Assembly: GCA_019828595.1 (NCBI GenBank)
Contig: JAHQRK010000080.1
Location: 1 to 35,849, forward strand
DNA length: 35,849 nucleotides
Source: Aphanomyces cochlioides
Taxonomy: Eukaryota > Oomycota > Saprolegniomycetes > Saprolegniales > Verrucalvaceae
Direction: 5' to 3'
Shown here piece by piece: positions 22,645-29,159 of the stretch; positions within the stretch are counted from its first letter, which is position 1; the number at the start of each line of letters is the position of its first letter. The notes below the pieces were generated by a model, which was not told the DNA's origin, made no database searches, and worked only from the letters and a program-made list of their open reading frames with translations. A program made the position numbers and the translations under genes.

Positions 22645-23570
22645 CCCCAGTCCCAAGTGTACGAGCTCACAGTCAAGTTGGGCGAAGGCTACAAGGACTG
22701 GTCCGAAAAAGTCATCTGCGATCAATTTGTCAAGGAAAATCCTGGTTCGTTATGGGGCTCCAAATTTCCGAACATTTTGATCCACAAGAAGAACCCACAG
22801 ACCATTGTGATCTCAAGTTACAACTTGTCTACGTGCGTGGAAATGGGAGGCACAACGTTTCGACTTGGTGGCAAAGACTTCCTGGTTCCCAAGTACTCGC
22901 GTTATGGCAACAACTACTACGTTACGTTCAACAAGGTCAGTCACCCTTCGATGGCCAAGGCGATTGTCAAGAAAATGGCTGCATTGACCAAGTCAGTGAT
23001 AGCAGCATTCAACCCTACTGCTGGTCAGAACATCAAGTCGCCGCATTTGAGAGTCATTTTCAAGTCGTCTGCGCCTCCTGCAGTGCTGGTGCCAAAATCC
23101 GGCGACGCACTACGCGAAATCACCATTACGGATCCGTCGGGTCAGCCTTTTGTCGTCGTGTTTCAGCACAAGATCGCTGCTCTGAACAAGACATTGCCTC
23201 CGTCGATTGTTTCACGACGTGCAGAGGCCAAGGCTGAAAAAGCGAAGGCAAAAGCGGCCAAGGCAGCGGCAAAATCTCCTCCGTCAGGAGAAAGAACCTG
23301 AACATGATGGAGACGATCATGATCAAGACCCTGGAACAAATGCGGAAGGCAAGGCCGACTCAACTGAGGCATCTGAAGATCGTCAAGATGAACAACCACA
23401 GCCAACAGCTCCTTCTCATGGCTCTGATGTCGATATGTCTGGTGACAGCGATCCCCCTAACAACAATGGACAAGACAAACAACAAGAAGATGTGGAAATG
23501 TCTACCAACGAATCGCCCGCTCTTGCTCCACCAAGTGAGCAGCCCAAGAACTCGCTGGACCTTCAATTGG
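22645..23570 (+). mobile_element. LINE copy H, ORF1 part, left of inserted copy F
   Basis: This ORF1 piece begins at CCCCAGTCCCAAG, right after the tail of copy E, and ends at the left target duplication of copy F. ORF1 resumes at 26696, so 22645-23570 and 26696-27539 are one copy split by F. Confidence 0.92.
22645..23570 (+). pseudogene. ORF1 middle part (copy H)
   Basis: The frame is open from 22645 to about 23301 through the conserved globular domain (YELTVKLGEGYKDW ... VVVFQHKIAALNK) and the Ala/Lys-rich stretch. It includes the 40 nt that copy C lacks (codons for VSHPSMAKAIVKK). Two A are missing from the run near 23290 (GGAGAAAGAACC instead of GGAGAAAAAGAACC). This shifts the frame before the acidic Q/D-rich stretch, which continues in another frame to 23570. 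I recognise no known domain family. Confidence 0.85.
23554..23570 (+). repeat. Left target-site duplication of copy F (17 nt)
   Basis: GCTGGACCTTCAATTGG is repeated without mismatch at 26696-26712. In uninterrupted ORF1 copies (e.g. near 30914) it occurs once. It marks the insertion of copy F in the opposite orientation. Confidence 0.95.
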
Positions 23571-23715
23571 TTAAATGAGTTGTATTAACCTTATTTTTGA
23601 GCAAAGGCCCTAATGACTTACTAATTTGCCTCGTACTGTATAAATAGAACTTGGAAAACAGAATATGGCAAAGTGGTCATTGAACAGGAGATGAAGTGGT
23701 GAGCCGTCAGCTCAC
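23571..23715 (-). other. 3'UTR of copy F
   Basis: Minus-strand 3'UTR with the same sequence as copy E, including the shortened stop hairpin (plus-strand GTGAGCCGTCAGCTCACTCA). It ends at TTAA with no poly(A), directly against the target duplication. Confidence 0.85.
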
Positions 23716-26695
23716 TCATGAAACGACGCTGTCAGGAATGGCGTGTTGACGTAACCAGGGGTCCGAAGATAGATGCTTGAGCACATTGAATACCTTGGTG
23801 TATCCCTTCTTGAGAGGGAGATCAACCAGGAGCTGTTGTAGATGTAGCTTGATCAAAGAGGCAGCATGAATGGCAACTTCCATCGGACTCTTCGCTGTGA
23901 GGTCGGGTCGAAAGGTGCGATCGGCACGTTGGAGCCATATTTGATAATACACGCAGGCTCGGACAATCGGCCAGATCTTCAGATAGCCACGGATGTAGTA
24001 TCCATCGGACGGCTTGGGCGTCTCGTAGAACATTTCCAGACACGTGGACGGAAAGGAACACTCGAGCAGTCGCTGGATTGTCTTGAAGAAATACCAAACA
24101 GATTGACCATATCCACAAGAGAACAGGAAATGCTCGTACGTCTCATTGACACGACAGAAGACACACGTCGGCTTGGGGTCTTGGTACTGAAACAGATATT
24201 GCATGGCGTTGGCGCGGAGAAGGGTCTTGAAAATGAACTCTCCATATCGAGGGAGGATGTGGTCGGGTTGGAGGAAGGCGGCAAGTTGGGTAAGGCGCTT
24301 GGGGTCTTCGTAAAAGTTGGATGGCAGGTTGAGATGCTTGGTAGGAAGAATGGACGAGCTGACAGCTGGAGAAGCTCTGATCTTAGCCGATTTCGAAGTC
24401 GCAAACGCCAACAAGATCGGACTCGAGTCAGGGTGAATCATCCAGTGCCATTCCATCCATTCAGAGCTTGGCGTCGGCAAGTGGAACACGGGAGCATCCT
24501 CTTCAGAAACAATCTCAAACAATCGTGATAACTTAGTCACCAAGATTGAGATCCATTGTTTCGTTGGAGGGACAAAATTGGCTTGGCGGCAGGCACGGTT
24601 GATTTTGTCGAACAAGATCGAAGCTGGCCAAACTCGCTGACACGGAGTCAACAAATGCGACAACTTCGTGATGTGAAGCGAAGCCAATACATTGGCTTGG
24701 TCTTGCGTCGATGTAGAGCACTGATCGTATAGGTCTTCGAGTCCAGGCAGATACGAGTTGTGCCAAAGGGGAACATCCAAAGATGAGATGTGATTTGGAC
24801 AGCCGTACGGAGTCCAGCGGGATTCAAACCAGCTACTCAATAAGGCTTTCCACATTGGAGTGATATTGGGATTCTTGTACAGTCGTCTGATGAATGCAGA
24901 AGAGCCATTTGCCAAGAGGAGATCTCGGGGGAACCCCATGGATGAAAAGCCTTCTCGAGGAGAGTATAGCCCGGCGTAATCCAGGCGGACATGGCAGACT
25001 TGCGGGGTGGGGTGGTGATGGCTTGAATGCATCTGATCATGACAGAGCGGTTGTGTTGTTGCCATAAAGCAAGTGCATGGTGCAGGCCTAAGCCACCGGA
25101 CTTCTTCGGCATGAATATGATCTCCTTTTTGATCAAACGGAGGCCATGGACAGAGGAGGATGGGTTGATTTCTTCACCATGCATAAATTGAAGCATGGCC
25201 TTGTCGATCTTTTTGGCCAGGTCTTTGTCGGCAGGGACAAAAGCCAGTTGGTACCATAACACAGGCAGACATATGCTGTGCAGGATAGTGACTTTTCCGG
25301 CCATGGTTCGAGCCTTGTAGAGCCACAAAGACAAGCGAGCCACAAACTTCTCAAACACGTAATTGAAACGTGCCAATGGAGAAAGATTGGGCGCAACCAA
25401 GATACCAAGAGCCTTCACGGGACTGTCGGAAGTAACTTGTAGTGAGGCAAGGTTCCCATTCAACTGGCTGTAGGTCAGAATTTGGGTCTTGTCTACGTTG
25501 AGTCGGAAACCAGACTTGTCGCAAAAGGTTTGAACCAATGCAAGCTGCCGGTGGAGGCACGTCTCATTTGCCGCATAGAGTTGCGAGTCGTCGGCAAAGT
25601 AACTCCCAGTGTGGTAGCGATCCCCACACTTGATGCCATAGTTGGAGTGTTGCCGTAGGAGTTGGCACATCGGTTCCAAAGCGATCACAAACAGAAGTGG
25701 CGACAGTGGATCACCTTGCAACACACCGCGTGAGATGTGAACTGGCTTGGACAAGAAGCCGTTCACCAAGATGCGAGACTTGCGGCCCGAGTACAGTACG
25801 CGAACCATGTCAACAAAGGTTTCGGGAAAGCCATAGTGACGGAGGACGCGGAGCAAGTACGCGTGGTCCACGCGATCAAAAGCTTTCTCAAAGTCAAGCA
25901 GTGCCACCATCGAGGACGGACTGTGTAGTTTGATGTGGTGCAGCATGTCATCCAGTCGTGCAATATTGGTTTGGATATTGCTTCGACGGATAAAGCCTTG
26001 CTGGTCCGGGTGGATGATGTGTCGAATGTGGCGCTGAAGTCGATAAGCCAGAAATAAGCTCGTCAGGATTTTCACATCCGTGTTGAGTAGGCTAATGGGC
26101 CGATAGTTCTTGGCTTGTGACTTGGGGCCTTTCTTGTGCAGCAACACCAGCGTACTGACAAGTTGCATGGGAGTCAAGCGAGGGTGAGAATGGAGCTGGT
26201 GTGTGAATAGCAGCTCCAATACCAACGACCACTTGTGAGGTGCAAGTTTGAGGACTTCGAATGGCAGAGCGTTGGGACCTGGCGCTGAGTTCGAACTGCT
26301 GTGTCGAATAGCATGATAGAACTCGTTGGCGCGCAAGGGAGCCGACAGCTCTTTCTGGGCTTGCTCTGGCAGTTGCTTGTGTCGAGTCAATGGGGTCAGA
26401 AATGACGACACTTCGTCTCCAGATCGCTGCACCTCGGGAGCTGCAAACAAGTCCTTGTAGTAGTCGACCAGGACGTCAGACATGCCTTGTTGATTGGAGA
26501 CAACATTTCCATTGACATCCACCAACTCTTTGAAGACTGTCTTCTTCAAGGGGGTAGGGACAGGGGACATGAAGTGGAACTTGGACGAGCGCTCTGCTTT
26601 GTACAAGTGAAGTTGGAACGCCTGGTCTTGACGAAACTGCTTGTCTCGATCTTGCAGCTCGTGAATTTGCTTTTGAAGGTCTCGCACTCGATCCA
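23716..26695 (-). pseudogene. ORF2 of copy F: reverse transcriptase and zinc finger
   Basis: Read on the minus strand, the linker (DLQKQIHELQ, coiled-coil-like) and the reverse transcriptase form one open frame from 26695 to 24837. The first C run is intact here (five G at 26550-26554 on the plus strand), and so are NYRPI, QGDPLSP and FADD. A 3-nt in-frame change near 26055 adds one residue (TSLFLAYRL instead of TSILAYRL). At the second C run (five, 24927-24931) the C-terminal domain shifts to another frame, open to the TGA at 23716-23718 and including the finger (CVFCRVNETYEHFLFSC). The endonuclease is absent through 5' truncation. Confidence 0.94.
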
Positions 26696-26712
26696 GCTGG
26701 ACCTTCAATTGG
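26696..26712 (+). repeat. Right target-site duplication of copy F (17 nt)
   Basis: Perfect second copy of GCTGGACCTTCAATTGG, after which ORF1 of copy H continues (GTAACGG in the undisturbed copies follows AATTG directly). Confidence 0.95.
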
Positions 26713-27539
26713 TAACGGGCTACCGGTCTGGACCAGCTCCAAAACGTACTTTGCCTTCGTCCCCACGTTTGGATCCCCTGCCGACATCCAACCGTTTTCA
26801 TATCCTCGAAGAAGACGACGTGGAACTCTCGTTTGAAGACTTTGCAGTGCCTCGAATTGTATTGGAAGATTCAAGTGCGCCACGCCCGAAAAAGACCAAA
26901 GGCAAAGCGAAGAAACAACGACTTAACAAGTCTGCTGCAGCCCACCTCGAATTGGCGAAGAAGATCATTCGAGACAAGAAAGTCGAAGGCAGTATCACCG
27001 AATGTCAACGCATTTTGCGAGATGATCCTCAGCTCGTTGCACATGCTATGTACGCACAAGATGAAGACCTCAGTTTGTTTCAGTCACTTGTTGCAACCAA
27101 GACTATTGAGCACAAGATGGCTTTGTTAAAAGCTCAAGGCAAGCCTCACAACTACAAACATCACGTCAACTTCATGGCTCAATACAAGATTCACCCGTCA
27201 GAAATCTTGGAAGAATTGACCACGGACATACCAGAGATCAAGCGCATCCTCTTTGCACTTGCTACGATTGACTTATTCCTCTCAAATCGGGCCCCAGACC
27301 TCTACACAAACTCGGAGGCACTGACTGTTCTATTGAACCAAGAAGCAACAAGATTGCCTGACACCAACTGCTTGACGGACTGGTCGCTGTTTGCTTTGAT
27401 CGAAAACTTCAGCGACAATCTCGAGAAGTTCACTTTGCCGGCTCCCGTCTTGTCGGCCATCTCGATGCTCAAAAGCATCACCAACAATTACCACATCGAC
27501 GAGCTCTGCAGCAAAGCTCACCACTCCATGAACGCCGAC
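26696..27539 (+). mobile_element. LINE copy H, ORF1 3' part
   Basis: ORF1 continues here from the point where copy F interrupted it and stops at AACGCCGAC, about 39 bp before the normal ORF1 stop. A 26-nt filler and then the 5' end of copy G follow. Confidence 0.9.
26696..27539 (+). pseudogene. ORF1 C-terminal part (copy H)
   Basis: The frame is open throughout (LQLVTGYRSGPAPKR ... HHSMNAD). It shows the NRFHILEEDD motif, a basic cluster (RPKKTKGKAKKQR), which could serve as a nuclear signal or in nucleic-acid binding, and a long predicted-helical C-terminal domain. Compared with copy G it has few changes, e.g. H for R in TIEHKMALLK. The normal last residues (EIDPLDLEDDQL) are lost at the junction, and the frame reads through the filler into the next copy in a wrong frame. 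Confidence 0.85.
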
Positions 27540-27565
27540 AACTTCCGAATTTGCCTCGTACCCCT
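27540..27565 (+). other. 26-nt filler at the 5' junction of copy G
   Basis: The stretch lies between the end of the ORF1 copy H and the CAAGTCAAG start of copy G. It matches neither. Fourteen of its bases, AATTTGCCTCGTAC (27548-27561), match the 3'UTR of the element in reverse orientation (GTACGAGGCAAATT). It is probably templated filler made during insertion. Confidence 0.65.
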
Positions 27566-27601
27566 CAAGTCAAGAAGTTATCAAGTGCCGCCGCGCTCAA
27601 A

Positions 27602-28933
27602 ATGTCCAACGCCAACAGCTGTTCCGAGCTCCGTGAGACCAACACTCACGGAGTCACCATCATTCCAGGTATTGTATCACCTCACCCACTTTCGTCGTCC
27701 AATCAGGATGGCGGAAGTGGTGTGAGTAATGTCTCTACACCTAACCCTAGGGCCGAAGTGGAGGTCGAGTTCGACCCCAACAGCGTCTCTGGAGACCAAT
27801 CTGCGTCTCGCTCCACCAGCGCTTCACCTGGTGCTCCACTCGCCGGAGTTCCAGGAGGGGTCAACCTCAGTGGGTCAGTGGTTGACCCCCAGACCACTGT
27901 CGTTAACTTGTCTAGCGAAGCCCTCACTCAGGAGGGCGAACCGCAAGACCAAGCCAATGTATTGGCTTCGCTTCACATCACGAAGTTGTCGCATTTGTTG
28001 ACTCCGTGTCAGCGAGTTTGGCCAGCTTCGATCTTGTTTGACAAAATCAACCGTGCCTGCCGCCAAGCCAATTTTGTCCCTCCAACGAAACAATGGATCT
28101 CAATCTTGGTGACCAAGTTATCACGATTGTTTGAGATTGTTTCTGAAGAGGATGCTCCCGTGTTCCACTTGCCGACGCCAAGCTCTGAATGGATGGAATG
28201 GCACTGGATGATTCACCCTGACTCGAGTCCGATCTTGTTGGCGTTTGCGACTTCGAAATCGGCTAAGATCAGAGCTTCTCCAGCTGTCAGCTCGTCCATT
28301 CTTCCTACCAAGCATCTCAACCTGCCATCCAACTTTTACGAAGACCCCAAGCGCCTTACCCAACTTGCCGCCTTCCTCCAACCCGACCACATTCTCCCTC
28401 GATATGGAGAGTTCATTTTCAAGACCCTTCTCCGCGCCAACGCCATGCAATATCTGTTTCAGTACCAAGACCCCAAGCCGACGTGTGTCTTCTGTCGTGT
28501 CAATGAGACGTACGAGCATTTCCTGTTCTCTTGTGGATATGGTCAATCTGTTTGGTATTTCTTCAAGGCGATCCAGCGACTGCTCGAGTGTTCCTTTCCG
28601 TCCACGTGTCTGGAAATGTTCTACGAGACGCCCAAGCCGTCCGATGGATACTACATCCGTGGCTATCTGAAGATCTGGCCGATTGTCCGAGCCTGCGTGT
28701 ATTATCAAATATGGCTCCAACGTGCCGATCGCACCTTTCGACCCGACCTCACAGCGAAGAGTCCGATGGAAGTTGCCATTCATGCTGCCTCTTTGATCAA
28801 GCTACATCTACAACAGCTCCTGGTTGATCTCCCTCTCAAGAAGGGATACACCAAGGTATTCAATGTGCTCAAGCATCTATCTTCGGACCCCTGGTTACGT
28901 CAACACGCCATTCCTGACAGCGTCGTTTCATGA
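27602..28933 (+). CDS. Chimeric ORF: ORF1 N-terminus fused in frame to ORF2 zinc-finger domain
   Basis: The ATG at 27602 opens the ORF1 N-terminus (MSNANSCSELRETNTHG; Ser/Thr/Pro-rich, about 113 codons). At 27943 the inserted copy I begins, and its ORF2 C-terminal domain is in the same frame. The result is one uninterrupted 443-aa frame to the TGA at 28931. The C-terminal 330 residues hold the finger C-x2-C-x7-H-x4-C (CVFCRVNETYEHFLFSC, about 28484-28534) and the helical end (HAIPDSVVS). The fusion arose by insertion, so function is unproven. It keeps a leader and ATG at its front and a stop hairpin and 3'UTR at its end, so it looks like a complete transcription unit. An accidental open frame is the simpler explanation. 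Confidence 0.6.
   Translation: MSNANSCSELRETNTHGVTIIPGIVSPHPLSSSNQDGGSGVSNVSTPNPRAEVEVEFDPNSVSGDQSASRSTSASPGAPLAGVPGGVNLSGSVVDPQTTVVNLSSEALTQEGEPQDQANVLASLHITKLSHLLTPCQRVWPASILFDKINRACRQANFVPPTKQWISILVTKLSRLFEIVSEEDAPVFHLPTPSSEWMEWHWMIHPDSSPILLAFATSKSAKIRASPAVSSSILPTKHLNLPSNFYEDPKRLTQLAAFLQPDHILPRYGEFIFKTLLRANAMQYLFQYQDPKPTCVFCRVNETYEHFLFSCGYGQSVWYFFKAIQRLLECSFPSTCLEMFYETPKPSDGYYIRGYLKIWPIVRACVYYQIWLQRADRTFRPDLTAKSPMEVAIHAASLIKLHLQQLLVDLPLKKGYTKVFNVLKHLSSDPWLRQHAIPDSVVS
27857..27889 (+). other. 10-bp perfect hairpin in the ORF1 5' region (copy G)
   Basis: GGGGTCAACC / GGTTGACCCC with a 13-nt loop, identical to 8963-8995. It lies near other short inverted repeats (e.g. GCCCTC / GAGGGC at 27920-27937). 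Confidence 0.75.
27928..27942 (+). repeat. Left target-site duplication of copy I (15 nt)
   Basis: TCAGGAGGGCGAACC is repeated without mismatch at 29082-29096. In copy C it occurs once (9033-9047), continuous with ACTGGGGCC. Confidence 0.94.
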
Positions 28934-29081
28934 GTGAGCTAACGGCTCACTCACTTCATCTCCTGTTCAATGACCACTTTGCCATATTCTGTTTTCCAAG
29001 TTCTATTTATACAGTACGAGGCAAATTAGTAAGTCATTAGGGCTTTTTTGCTCAAAAATAAGGTTAATACAACTCATTTAA
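27943..29081 (+). mobile_element. LINE copy I, 1.1 kb, 5'-truncated, nested in ORF1 of copy G
   Basis: The copy begins within the C-terminal part of ORF2 (GCAAGACCAAGCC) and runs without frame break to the TGA at 28931, the intact 9-bp stop hairpin (28931-28953) and the 3'UTR to TTAA at 29081. Perfect 15-nt duplications flank it. It is a clean, probably young, 5'-truncated insertion. The T run in its 3'UTR (GGGCTTTTTTGC at 29040-29051) is longer than in the other copies (GGGCCTTTGC). Confidence 0.95.
28931..28953 (+). other. Stop-codon hairpin (copy I)
   Basis: Perfect 9-bp stem TGAGTGAGC / GCTCACTCA with loop TAACG, starting with the stop codon, as in copies C and D. Confidence 0.75.
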
Positions 29082-29096
29082 TCAGGAGGGCGAACC
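29082..29096 (+). repeat. Right target-site duplication of copy I (15 nt)
   Basis: Second perfect copy of TCAGGAGGGCGAACC; ORF1 of copy G continues with ACTGGGGCC. This is the only readable 3' junction whose flank starts with TC rather than CC. Confidence 0.94.
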
Positions 29097-29131
29097 ACTG
29101 GGGCCTTGTGCCTGTGGTGGCTGCTTCCCTG

Positions 29132-29147
29132 GACTCCAATTGGAGTC
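29132..29147 (+). other. 16-bp perfect palindrome in ORF1 (copy G)
   Basis: GACTCCAATTGGAGTC, identical to 9083-9098 in copy C; part of the hairpin-rich segment upstream of the acidic stretch. Confidence 0.7.
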
Positions 29148-29159
29148 GATCCCCAGTGA

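Larger units (their letters stand above)
23571..26695 (-). mobile_element. LINE copy F, inverted, 5'-truncated, nested in ORF1 copy H
   Basis: This is a 3,125-bp minus-strand copy. Its 3' end is at 23571 (TTAAATGAG is the reverse of CTCATTTAA) and its truncated 5' end is at 26695 in the linker between endonuclease and reverse transcriptase. Perfect 17-nt duplications flank it. This is textbook target-primed LINE insertion: exact 3' end, truncated 5' end and target duplication. It is the only inverted copy with a complete 3' end in the window. Confidence 0.96.
27566..27942 (+). mobile_element. LINE copy G, 5' end, left of inserted copy I
   Basis: It starts at the same base as copy C (CAAGTCAAGAAG), with a 36-nt leader and then the ATG at 27602. 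It runs into ORF1 until the left target duplication of copy I, and the copy continues at 29082. The leader and the first codons agree with copy C, but the ORF1 N-terminus is better preserved here. Confidence 0.92.

Noticed and set aside
27740..27752. Telomere-like CCTAACCCTAGGG (also at 8848-8860)
   Set aside because: A single occurrence per element, inside the ORF1 N-terminal codons; no tandem array.
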